The notes below the pieces were generated by a model. That model searched no databases and had not been told where the DNA came from. It saw only the letters and a program-made list of their open reading frames with translations. A program made the translations under genes and the position numbers. A stretch of 40,406 nt of DNA from Phycisphaerales bacterium (GTDB lineage Bacteria; Planctomycetota; Phycisphaerae; Tepidisphaerales; Tepidisphaeraceae), in assembly GCA_028291615.1 (NCBI GenBank), contig JAQGHM010000013.1, positions 1 to 40,406 of the forward strand, in the 5' to 3' direction. This document shows, piece after piece, positions 24,026-33,862 of the stretch (position 1 is its first letter; each line of letters opens with the position of its first letter).

Positions 24026-24175
24026 TCAATGCTTCAGCACGTAGGCGATAGCGACAGCAACGAAGGCGCCGACGAAGATGAAGACCGTAAGCGCACCGTT
24101 CGCGGTAAGTTTGTACTGCTTCTTCTGACGGTCAATGTGAACGATGAACCCGTTGGGACGAAGTGGCGAGGCCAT
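24026..24175 (-). CDS. Small single-helix membrane protein (49 aa)
   Basis: An open frame of 50 codons whose ATG directly abuts the stop codon of the upstream gene (TAAATG), so the two are almost surely co-translated. The protein has a polar N-terminus (MASPLRPNGFIVHIDRQKK) and one membrane helix (ALTVFIFVGAFVAVAIAYVL), then a KH end. The charge pattern places the N-terminus in the cytoplasm. No family is recognised. Its conserved-looking order (basic, then helix) and tight coupling support a real gene despite its size. It may act as a membrane anchor or partner for the upstream 225-residue protein. Confidence 0.65.
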   Translation of the reverse strand: MASPLRPNGFIVHIDRQKKQYKLTANGALTVFIFVGAFVAVAIAYVLKH

Positions 24176-24853
24176 TTACTTACCCTCCTTCTTCGCCCCG
24201 TCGGACGAAGCGTTGGCTCTGTCCACAGCCGGGCCCGGCTTGCCCTTATTCTTCGGCTCGTGGAGCAGCCGGATTCCCATGTACCCAGCGTGGCCCGGCA
24301 TATCCTCCTTCTTCAGCTCGTCGAGCGAGGGGTCCATGTCGACACGCCGGCGCCGTCTAGCAGCTAGGTGATCGGCCTCGGGATGCGTCGCCATGAGCGT
24401 GGCCGCGAATGCGTCGTATTCCGACGTCGCTGCATCCAGTTCACTCACCAGTTCGATCTGTGACTTCTCAATCGCGGCAAGAATGTTGGGAAACATTTTG
24501 ACCGCAGCGATCTTCGTCTTCAGCGGCGCATCGACCAGCGGCTTGAATTCGGTGAACGGCCCCGACGACTCATGGCTCCAACGTTCATCGTGGGTGGCGT
24601 AGGACAGAATCCACTCCTTCCCACTGCGATTGAGCCTGATGACAAACGACATGAGCGCGCGGTCTTCTTCGTCTTTCGCGTTTGGATGGTCGCCATAATA
24701 GTCGGTTTCCACGCGGCCCGGGACCTTGCCAAGCCACTCTTGGAAATGCTCGATGCGCTTGGTGAGTTCAGCAGCAGCCTGCCTCACTCGTTCGGCCTGA
24801 CTTGTGATGGATTCGAGAAGGACTCTAGGTGGGCGCGAATCGGCCGTAGCCAT
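24176..24853 (-). CDS. Hypothetical helical protein (225 aa)
   Basis: The start ATG is preceded by GGAGGT, a strong ribosome-binding site. The protein is soluble and charged. A helical N-terminal part (LLESITSQAERVRQAAAELTKRIEHFQEWLGKVPGRVE) is followed by a compact segment (IRLNRSGKEWILSYATHDERW, with GPFTEFKPLVDAPLKTKIAAVKMFPNILAAIE) and a charged tail with LHEPKNKGKPGPAVDRANASSDG. No known domain is recognised. It is followed without a gap by the 49-residue membrane protein. The pair sits in repeat-rich DNA with fewer C-ended codons than the surrounding genes, which might indicate recent acquisition. The strand opposite carries long open frames that are compositional shadows. Confidence 0.65.
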   Translation of the reverse strand: MATADSRPPRVLLESITSQAERVRQAAAELTKRIEHFQEWLGKVPGRVETDYYGDHPNAKDEEDRALMSFVIRLNRSGKEWILSYATHDERWSHESSGPFTEFKPLVDAPLKTKIAAVKMFPNILAAIEKSQIELVSELDAATSEYDAFAATLMATHPEADHLAARRRRRVDMDPSLDELKKEDMPGHAGYMGIRLLHEPKNKGKPGPAVDRANASSDGAKKEGK

Positions 24854-25511
24854 GCTGACCTCCAGCTTTCGGACAAGCCTGATGTCGCCGTCGCGGTATT
24901 ACGCGCGACAAGCTGTAAATGGATCGCCCGCTGTGCGGACGCGCCCAGCCAACCTGTGGTTAGCAGGAGTATTCTTGCTGTTCGTCAGATTGGAGTCAAT
25001 CGCAAAAAACATAAGCATGGCGTGCATACCCACGCCCGCCCACTTCTTCGCCTCGCCTCCTCATCGCCCCACCCCCCAAAATCCAGCCGTTTCCCTCGCA
25101 TTTCCAGCCCATTCCTGCTACAATCCCATCGTCAGAAAGGGGAACAAAATCATGGGGGCCACAAACTCAATCCATCACACCACAACCCCGCGCCCCATCA
25201 CCCCGTACCGCCCCACGCGGCCCCAGCGCGCGCCCGCGCAAAACCAACCCACCCAGCCAAAGCGTCCCGCCCACCACCGCCCAACCCGCACCCCGCCAAC
25301 GCGCGCCGTACCATGCCAAACCACGCCAAAGCGCCCCATCCAGCGCGCCGGCGCAAATCGAACCCAACATTCCCTTCTGTGTCTCTGCGTCTCTGTGTCA
25401 CATTCCGTCCATCCGCCCACCCGCGCGCCGGCGCAAAACGAACCCAGAATTTCGCCCCGCACCTCCCGAGCGATGCACGAATTTGCACGAGAATGCACGG
25501 TTTACGAATTT
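24854..25511. other. Intergenic region, C-rich with a threefold 24-base repeat
   Basis: No gene is supported over 658 bases. From about 25160 the plus strand is strongly C-rich. A motif of the form GCGCGCC-G/C-GCGCAAA-N-C-N-AACCCA occurs at about 25229, 25338 and 25422. Between the last two copies is a GTGTCTCTGCGTCTCTGTGTC phrase (25379-25399). A possible promoter of the upstream-reading minus genes could not be fixed. Confidence 0.45.
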
Positions 25512-27497
25512 TCACCCGCCTGCCCTGAGCGAGCGCAGCGAGTCGAAGGGGCCCAGCTTATCACTCCCGCCGCCTTCCCCTCGAACCTCTTCATGTTTCA
25601 CGTCCCCATGTTTCACGTCGATCTGCCGCAGACACCACTTGATCAAGCGCTGTTCGCGCTCGGTCGGCGCCTTGGCCAACGCCCGGGCCACATCGGCCTT
25701 GGCGGCGGCGGCGGCGAGGCCCATGTACCCCAGCGCGACGGCAGCGCGCTCGCGCTGCACAAGGCTGGCATCAGCCAGGCCGGGCGTCAGGATCGCGATC
25801 GATTGCTCGGGCGCATGGGCGAGGAGCTTGTAGGCCCAGAGGGGAAGGTCACCGGCGGTGCCGTCCATGATCTGTCGTGCCATGACGGCCGCGGCGGGCT
25901 TGAAGCGGTCGCCCAGTTCGTTGACCAGGCACTCATAGACGAAGCGGACGACGTCGGCGTCGAGCCCCATACCGGGCCGGCCGCCGCCACCACCAGGTCC
26001 ACCTCCGCCCGGCCCGCCACCGGGACCGCCGTTGCCGGTGCCAGGGCCCCAGGGGAAGCGTTTCTCCGGTTCGATGGCCCAGAGCGTCGCCTGCTTAAGG
26101 GCGGGTTGCTGGACGCGGGCGTTCTGGATGGCGGGGATCGCGTCCCTGGCGACGGGGCCGAGCAGCGCGAGGTAGATCATCATGTTGTAGCCATCGACTT
26201 CCGAAGCGCCGGGAAGCTGCTTCACGATGAAGGAGACGGCGGGGAGCGCGTCTTCGCTGCCAATCTGCGACATGGCGCGCACGGCGGCCCAGCGCAGCGC
26301 GATCGAATCGGCGGTAAGCATCTGCGTGAGGCGCTTGAGCGCCGGCCGCGCTGCCGGGCCGAAGCGGCCGAGTGCATCGGCAGCATCGGCGGCGGCCTGG
26401 GGATCGTCGAGAAGCTTGATCACCGCATCGGTAGCGCCGGCAGCGCTGGGGCCGATTGTGGCAACAGCTTGCAGGGCGGCGAGGCGCGTCAGCTCATCCG
26501 AATCGGCGAGGAGCGACGCGAGCTTGCTTGCGAGCGGTGCGGCGGATTCACCGGCGAGGCCGGCAGCGCGGGCGGCTTGCGCGCGAACCAGCGGATCGGA
26601 GTTCTCCAGTCCTTCACTAAGCACGGCGACGCCGCGCGGGCTCGGCGGAGAGATGCGCAGCAATGCAGCGGCGGCGGACATCCGCACGGATGCCGTTTGA
26701 TCCTCCAGCAATGTGGCGAGCGGTCCCGCGGCAGCGAACGCCTTGGGGCCCAGCGTGCGAAGTTCATTGGCGGATTCGGCGCGCACGCTCGCGTCGGGAG
26801 ACTTCAGTTTCTCGATCAGCGCGGGAATCTCCTCCTCGCCCGCTGCGCCCTGGCCAACCACGTAGGCGGGATTGGCCGAGACCGCCATCACGACCGCCGG
26901 CATCTGCAGGTTGGCGCGAATGCGCTGCAGGCGGACAAGGCCGGGCAGGTTGGGGCGGTTGAGCGCGAGGTCAAAACTCGCGCCGTCGTCCACGCCGTGC
27001 GGAACGGTGGTGATGACGGCGGTCTTGCCAGCGGCAATCAGCTCGACCGCATCACTCAGGCGCGAGACCGTGCCGCAATATGCCAGCGGAAGATCGGGGC
27101 GGTTCGCGCCCGGCTGCCACCACCCATCAGCGCCGGCCTGCACTTGGTACCAGGTGCGCCCAAGGCAAACCAGGGCGGTCTTCGCGGAGAGGAAGAGGAC
27201 GGCCCGCTGACCCGGCTGGGACCATTCGAGCACGTCACGGGAAACCGTCGCGCCTTGCTGCGCGAGTTGATGCTTGATCGGGGCGGCGTCGCTCTGACCC
27301 TTGAGGTCGCGCACCCTGGTGAGGATGACCACGTTCTTGTCGCGGCTGAATCGCTCGACCTGAACGAGGAGGATCCGTTCCGATTCGCGCACGACGCCGC
27401 CGAGCGTGACGGCGCGGTCGATGTAGGCGTGCGCCGGTTGTGCGGCGCACAGGAAAGCCGCGACGAACAGAAGCAAGAGTCTGGGCGGGCTGATCAT
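25512..27497 (-). CDS. Exported HEAT-repeat protein with Gly-rich insert
   Basis: A 661-residue protein with a signal peptide (RLLLLFVAAFLCAAQPAHA). Residues about 25-215 are a beta-rich domain of unknown type. Residues about 225-470 hold six or more HEAT-like helical hairpins (IPALIEKLKSPDASVRAESA, PLATLLEDQTASVRMSAAAA, GVAVLSEGLENSDPLVRAQAA, LASLLADSDELTRLAALQAV). A 25-residue Gly/Pro insert (GGPGGGPGGGGPGGGGG) separates this from a C-terminal helical part. The last 35 residues are encoded by two unrelated dispersed repeats (see 25523-25550 and 25589-25615), so the original C-terminus was probably near IKWCLRQID. Its start lies 24 bases after the stop of the Gly-rich gene, suggesting an operon. 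Scaffold or protein-binding role is inferred. Confidence 0.82.
   Translation of the reverse strand: MISPPRLLLLFVAAFLCAAQPAHAYIDRAVTLGGVVRESERILLVQVERFSRDKNVVILTRVRDLKGQSDAAPIKHQLAQQGATVSRDVLEWSQPGQRAVLFLSAKTALVCLGRTWYQVQAGADGWWQPGANRPDLPLAYCGTVSRLSDAVELIAAGKTAVITTVPHGVDDGASFDLALNRPNLPGLVRLQRIRANLQMPAVVMAVSANPAYVVGQGAAGEEEIPALIEKLKSPDASVRAESANELRTLGPKAFAAAGPLATLLEDQTASVRMSAAAALLRISPPSPRGVAVLSEGLENSDPLVRAQAARAAGLAGESAAPLASKLASLLADSDELTRLAALQAVATIGPSAAGATDAVIKLLDDPQAAADAADALGRFGPAARPALKRLTQMLTADSIALRWAAVRAMSQIGSEDALPAVSFIVKQLPGASEVDGYNMMIYLALLGPVARDAIPAIQNARVQQPALKQATLWAIEPEKRFPWGPGTGNGGPGGGPGGGGPGGGGGRPGMGLDADVVRFVYECLVNELGDRFKPAAAVMARQIMDGTAGDLPLWAYKLLAHAPEQSIAILTPGLADASLVQRERAAVALGYMGLAAAAAKADVARALAKAPTEREQRLIKWCLRQIDVKHGDVKHEEVRGEGGGSDKLGPFDSLRSLRAGG
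25523..25550. repeat. CCCTGAGCGAGCGCAGCGAGTCGAAGGG-type palindrome
   Basis: A 28-base imperfect palindrome with CCCT and AGGG ends and a GCGAGCGCAGCGAG core. It matches a palindromic repeat phrase widespread in bacterial genomes. Here it lies inside the open frame of the HEAT-repeat gene, encoding the residues FDSLRSLRAG next to its stop codon. Confidence 0.65.
25589..25615. repeat. TTCATGTTTCACGTC dispersed repeat, copy 2
   Basis: Double TTCATGTTTCAC unit, near-identical to 651-677. Translated on the minus strand it gives VKHGDVKHEE in the C-terminal tail of the HEAT-repeat protein. Confidence 0.5.
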
Positions 27498-27521
27498 GAA
27501 ATGTTTCCCGGTGAAGTGCGG

Positions 27522-28313
27522 CTATTCGAGATAGCCAAGGCCGACGAGGACAAGCTGCTGGTCGGCGGTGAGGAGCTCGACAAGATCCTTGCGGGCCGCG
27601 GCGAGATCGGCCTTGGCCTTCTGCAGCGCATGGCGGACGGCGGCGACCTTCTCCTGAATCTCCTGCGGCGGAGTTTGCGGGTTGTCGAGCGCAGTCTTGA
27701 GATCGGCCTGAGCGAGCGAGATGGGGCTGGAGCGGAACGGGTTACCGCCAGGGCCACCGGGTCCGCCGGGACCACCTCCACCGCCTGGACCTCCCGGTCT
27801 GCCCTGCCCACCGGCGACGTTCGGCCTGCCCTGAAAACCACCAGGACCGTCGGGACCACCTTGTCGGCGTTCGCCAGGCGGTCCGCCACCACCGCCCGGT
27901 CCGCCGCCACCAGGCCCGCCCGGTCCACCGCCGCCGCGTTGTCCACCCGCACCGGCGGGCCCCGCGAAGGCGCCATTTCCACCACCACCGCCGCCGCGCG
28001 GCGTGCCGGTGTTCTGAACTGTTTCGGCAGGATCGGCCTCAACGATTTGCTGGGCAGCCGCGAGCACGCGCAGCTTCGGGCCGATCACCTTCCACTCCTC
28101 GTCGCTGGCATTGATCTGCAGTTTCACGCTCGCGAACGGATCGACGCGACCAATGCCGACCCGCGCGATGCCGGCGCCCGGGCCGGGATTGTCGTTGCCG
28201 CCAAGGGGCCGGTTCTGAGCCAACGCCGGCAGCGTCAGCGCCGCGGCGATGACGAGCGCCACGATTGCGAGTGGCGCAGCGAGTGGGCGTCGTGGTTCTT
28301 CCTGTTGGCTCAT
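27522..28313 (-). CDS. Membrane-exported Gly/Pro-rich protein, Spy-like ends
   Basis: A 263-residue exported protein. The start, ATG 28313, follows a CAGGAG site; the signal-anchor is APLAIVALVIAAALTLPALAQ. Residues about 57-95 (VDPFASVKLQINASDEEWKVIGPKLRVLAAAQ) and the last 60 (LAQADLKTALDNPQTPPQEI to VELLTADQQLVLVGLGYLE) are helical, and the ending LTADQQ resembles the LTxxQ signature of Spy/CpxP periplasmic proteins. Between them lies about 90 residues of low-complexity Gly, Pro and Arg (GGGGPGGPGGGGPGG). The same plan of a helical part with Gly-rich stretches is seen at 34998. It is first in an operon with the HEAT-repeat gene. Direct evidence for function is absent. Confidence 0.75.
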   Translation of the reverse strand: MSQQEEPRRPLAAPLAIVALVIAAALTLPALAQNRPLGGNDNPGPGAGIARVGIGRVDPFASVKLQINASDEEWKVIGPKLRVLAAAQQIVEADPAETVQNTGTPRGGGGGGNGAFAGPAGAGGQRGGGGPGGPGGGGPGGGGGPPGERRQGGPDGPGGFQGRPNVAGGQGRPGGPGGGGGPGGPGGPGGNPFRSSPISLAQADLKTALDNPQTPPQEIQEKVAAVRHALQKAKADLAAARKDLVELLTADQQLVLVGLGYLE

Positions 28314-28348
28314 CGGCGATCTCCTGAGTTCGAACGTTGTTCCGTAAG

Positions 28349-28379
28349 AGTTGCGCATCTCACCTAAAACCGCCGCGCC
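28349..28379. promoter_or_regulatory. Conserved two-part site, copy 1
   Basis: AGTTGCGCAT (28349-28358), seven variable bases, then AAAACCGCCGCGCC (28366-28379). The same 24 fixed bases with the same 7-base gap recur at 29868-29898. Here the site lies 35 bases upstream of the Gly-rich gene. It could be an operator or an alternative-sigma promoter for the minus strand (GGCGCGGCGGTTTT to ATGCGCAACT). Confidence 0.45.
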
Positions 28380-28403
28380 CGCTAAGGATACACCAGAAAT
28401 AAA

Positions 28404-28433
28404 GCGAGGCGGCCCCCGAGAGGGCCACCTCGC
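28404..28433 (-). terminator. Rho-independent terminator of the PepSY-like LEPR-XLL gene
   Basis: GCGAGG-T-GGCCC pairs with GGGCC-G-CCTCGC across a loop, interrupted by one mismatch. On the minus strand TTTATTTCT follows. It lies 37 bases past the stop codon at 28471. Confidence 0.8.
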
Positions 28434-28470
28434 CATTGCAACGCTATTAGGATGTCAGGACGCGCGGGTC

Positions 28471-29598
28471 TTAGAACCCCCCGTGCCCGTGGTGATGGAA
28501 GCCACCGCCGCCAAAGATGCCGCCCCATTCACCACCGCGTCCTGGCGGCGTAGTGGGGTTGCCGTTCTGATCAACGGAAATCGAAATCGTCCGCGTGCCG
28601 CTGGCGGTCGTGGCAGAGAGGGTGACGGTGTAGATCGTCGTGCCGTTACCCTCGTTGTATGCGGAAACGGACTGCGTGGAAGTGATGGTCCCGGTGACGC
28701 CGTCGGCGGTCGCCAGGGTCTGTAACTCGGTCTGGGCGGCGCTGGGGATGCTCTGGAAATCGGTGGTCGTGCGAGTGGGGAGGCTGGTCAACACTCCGGC
28801 GGCGTTGACGGTCACCGTGGTCGTGGTGCCGGTGGCGGTGAACGTGACGGAGTAAGTGGTCACGCCGTTTTCCGTGCGAATGCTGACAAGCTGCGTTGAC
28901 GTGGTCGCCAGCGCCGTTGCGCCCGCGGGCGCGTTGGCATTGAGGGCGTTCCGAACCGTCGTCGGGATCACGCTGAACGGCAGCCGCTGATTGCCGACCG
29001 GATTACCGGCTGCATCAACGGTTATCGTGCCGCCGCGGTGATGCCGGCCTGTGGTCGTGGCGCTGGCGAGATGCACGGAATAGACCGAGGTGCCGCCCGA
29101 AGGCGTGGTCACATCCACACTGGTCGTCGATGTCGCTGCCGTAAGACCCAGCGCGGTCGCGATCGCATTGATCTCATTAGTGACAGCGGTGTTGGCGATC
29201 GCGCCGAAGGTGGTGGTGCTGCGCGTGGGCGCGGTGACCGGGGTTCCGGTGACGTCGACGGTCAGCTTGGTGTCCGTGCCGGTGCCGGTGATATCAACGG
29301 TGTAGGTTTCTACGCCGTTTTTGTTGCCGAGGTAGACGAGTTGAGTCGCAGTGGGCGCGGTGACATTGTCGGTCGCCGCCAGGGCGTCGAGCCCGCTCTG
29401 CACTGCGGCCGGGGCCTGGCTGAAGGTGATCGAGCTGATTTGCTCTCCGCCGCCGCCGCCGTGGCCACCGTGATGTCCGCCGCCGTGGTGGTGCGAGCCG
29501 GACAGCAATTGTCGCCCTTCCAGATCTTCGAGCACGACCTTCGATACGGGTTGCGTGGAAAATGCGGGTTTCCACTTCGTGGGACGCTTTGCGAACAT
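28471..29598 (-). CDS. LEPR-XLL protein with four PepSY-like tandem modules
   Basis: A 375-residue exported protein. The start, ATG 29598, follows TGGAGG. The N-terminus carries VVLEDLEGRQLLSG (about 21-34), then a His/Gly-rich stretch (SHHHGGGHHGGHGGGGG). Four modules of about 70-80 residues follow, each with a helix (AAVQSGLDALAATDNV, TAVTNEINAIATALGL, TTVRNALNANAPAGA, SAAQTELQTLATADGV), a strand ending in xYTV/YSV, and a hydrophobic strand with VDxxGNP or VNAAGVL. This is the PepSY-type alpha/beta pattern. The C-terminus is again His/Gly-rich (GGIFGGGGFHHHGHGGF). The two His clusters suggest metal binding. The gene is alone on its transcript, with its own terminator. Confidence 0.82.
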   Translation of the reverse strand: MFAKRPTKWKPAFSTQPVSKVVLEDLEGRQLLSGSHHHGGGHHGGHGGGGGEQISSITFSQAPAAVQSGLDALAATDNVTAPTATQLVYLGNKNGVETYTVDITGTGTDTKLTVDVTGTPVTAPTRSTTTFGAIANTAVTNEINAIATALGLTAATSTTSVDVTTPSGGTSVYSVHLASATTTGRHHRGGTITVDAAGNPVGNQRLPFSVIPTTVRNALNANAPAGATALATTSTQLVSIRTENGVTTYSVTFTATGTTTTVTVNAAGVLTSLPTRTTTDFQSIPSAAQTELQTLATADGVTGTITSTQSVSAYNEGNGTTIYTVTLSATTASGTRTISISVDQNGNPTTPPGRGGEWGGIFGGGGFHHHGHGGF

Positions 29599-30013
29599 AC
29601 GAACCTCCAAAAGGTGTGTGAGTCAGGGTGCACGGTCCGCTGCAAACGCGAAGCGGCGGCACCGGTTGATGAGGGTGACACGTTGTTTAGCAGTGACTGA
29701 GCGAAGACCTGCGCGCGATGCCCTCGCAAGCGCGATATTTCACGGTCGGTCGTTGGCTTCCACGCTCTCATGGCCTCGGGACATTCGAGCAGGGACACGT
29801 TTTTTTATCGGTGGGTCGCATCCGATCGGGAGACGATCCGAGCCGCCACGGCGCCCGATTTCAATCAAGTTGCGCATGAGAGGCAAAACCGCCGCGCCGG
29901 AAAATTTTCCCGGTGATAACGGCGTTTTAGCCCAGGGACGCGCAACTTGCTGATCGACGGTGCGTGCGAACGCATCGAACGGTCTATCGCGAGCGCCGAT
30001 TGAGGTTCACCTT
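29599..30013. other. Divergent intergenic region of 415 bases
   Basis: Separates the minus-strand LEPR-XLL gene from the plus-strand ankyrin gene. It holds the second copy of the two-part site (29868-29898). A 45-codon minus-strand frame starting at that site (MRNLIEIGRRG) lacks a ribosome-binding site and is not called. Nothing else is recognised. Confidence 0.45.
29868..29898. promoter_or_regulatory. Conserved two-part site, copy 2
   Basis: AGTTGCGCAT (29868-29877... counted to the T), a 7-base gap, and AAAACCGCCGCGCC (29885-29898), identical to the site at 28349-28379 in fixed bases and gap length. It lies 116 bases before the ankyrin gene on plus and 270 before the LEPR-XLL gene on minus. 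Confidence 0.45.
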
Positions 30014-30598
30014 ATGTCACGTTTCTTACATCCGACCTCGGCGGCGAAGTGTTTGGCGTTGGTTGCGCTTTTCGTCGGCCTCTATCGCTACGGTCAACCG
30101 CCGGCGCGCCCACCGCAGCCCAGTGCGTTAAGCAAGGCGCTCTCGGTGGGGGAGATTCCGGCCGCATGCTTTTTGCTTCAGGTCGGCGTCGATGTCGGTC
30201 AGGAGCAAATTTGCTGCACCCCGCTCCATCAGGCGGCGCTGCTCGATCAGATCAACGTCGTGCGGAAACTGCTGGATCAAGGCGCGGCGGTCGAGGCGAC
30301 CGACGCCGGCGGGCAGACGCCCCTTTTCGCGGCTGCGGGGCTGGGTCATGAAGCAGTGGCCGAAGCGCTCCTGGAGCGCGGAGCGAGCGTGCGCGTAAGG
30401 GATCGTTCCGGGCGGACCGTGCTACACTGGGCGGTCGCTTCGGGATGCGAAGAGACGGCGGCGCTATTGATTGCATATGGCGCCGATCCCACCGCGCGTG
30501 ACGCCGCCGGTAATACGCCGCTGAGTCTTGCGCCGCCGTCGGACTACCCCTACATGGCCAAGCTGTTCAAGCGCGCGAATTCGAAACGCATGCGGTAG
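30014..30598 (+). CDS. Membrane-anchored ankyrin-repeat protein
   Basis: A 194-residue protein. The start is ATG 30014, after a TGAGGTT site; an in-frame GTG lies at 29960. The N-terminus has a hydrophobic segment (SAAKCLALVALFVGLYRYG, about 9-27) that acts as a signal anchor. Ankyrin repeats follow: CTPLHQAALLDQINVVRKLLDQGAAVEA, GQTPLFAAAGLGHEAVAEALLERGASVRV, GRTVLHWAVASGCEETAALLIAYGADPTA and a final half repeat GNTPLSLAP. A protein-binding role is general for the family; the partner is unknown. The stop is 48 bases before the ECF sigma gene, in the same direction. Confidence 0.85.
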   Translation: MSRFLHPTSAAKCLALVALFVGLYRYGQPPARPPQPSALSKALSVGEIPAACFLLQVGVDVGQEQICCTPLHQAALLDQINVVRKLLDQGAAVEATDAGGQTPLFAAAGLGHEAVAEALLERGASVRVRDRSGRTVLHWAVASGCEETAALLIAYGADPTARDAAGNTPLSLAPPSDYPYMAKLFKRANSKRMR

Positions 30599-30646
30599 AC
30601 GGCCGCCCGCACCGCGCCGTAAAGTCATTCGTCACGCGACTTCTCC

Positions 30647-31251
30647 ATGACGCTCAACCCCACTCTTTTGATCGATCAGGCCCGCGCCGGCGACGGCGTC
30701 GCGATGGGCGCGCTGCTGGAATCTTATTCGAGTTACCTCACGCTCCTCGCGCGCGTGCAGATCGGCCGTCGCCTGCAGGGGAAGGTTGATCCCTCGGATG
30801 TCGTGCAGGAGACGTTCCTCGAGGCGCACCGGCAGTTCCCCATGTTCCGCGGCGGCAGCGAGGCGGAGATGACGGCGTGGCTGCGGCGCATCCTCGCGGG
30901 CCAGCTCGCCCTGACGGTGCGCCGATTCATCGGCACCAAGGCGCGCGACGTCCAACTGGAGCGCGAGCTGGGCGCGCAACTCGACCAGTCGTCGCAGGCG
31001 ATCGATCAGGGTTTGGCCGCGTCGATCAGCACGCCCAGCCAGCGCGCCTCGCGGCGCGAGCAGGCGGTGCTGCTCGCTGACGCGCTGGGACGCCTGTCCG
31101 AAGATTACCGCGAGGTGATCATCCTGCGGCACCTGGAGGGAATCGGCTTCGCCGACGTCGCGGCGCGGATGGGGCGCAGCGTGGACAGCGTCCAGAAGCT
31201 CTGGGTGCGCGCGCTGGCGAGCCTGCGGCGCGGCATGGAAGGAGCGGAGCC

Positions 31252-31255
<4 letters not shown>
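30647..31255 (+). CDS. ECF-type RNA polymerase sigma factor
   Basis: A 202-residue extracytoplasmic-function sigma factor of planctomycete type. Region 2 (about 10-75) has LLARVQIGRRLQGKVDPSDVVQETFLEAHRQFPMFRG; region 4 (about 140-195) has LGRLSEDYREVIILRHLEG, then the helix-turn-helix FADVAARMGRSVDSVQKLWVRAL. A 60-residue linker between regions is longer than in RpoE. No anti-sigma gene is adjacent. Instead the stop overlaps the start of a Ser/Thr kinase gene by four bases, a pairing known in planctomycetes, where kinase phosphorylation probably controls the sigma factor. The target promoter is not visible; the two-part site at 28349 and 29868 is one candidate. Confidence 0.92.
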
Positions 31256-33714
<2,459 letters not shown>

Positions 33715-33862
33715 ACCACGAATCGCCCAAATTGAAATCACACTTCGCGCGCGGCGGATTTATAGTGACCAGCGCAACAAATGAACCATTGGGGCGTTCT
33801 GTTGCGCAAGTCTGGCGCGGATGCGCATCCGCAGAGTCTATTCGACCCTCAGAAGGAAGGTT

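Noticed and set aside
24804..28367. A 1187-codon open frame on the plus strand
   Set aside because: It runs antisense to the HEAT-repeat and Gly-rich genes and through repeat DNA. It has no domain and owes its length to GC-rich composition.
29761..29877. A 45-codon minus-strand frame starting MRNLIEI at the two-part site
   Set aside because: No ribosome-binding site; its start codon is part of the conserved site, which explains the similarity to the MRNS start at 28358.
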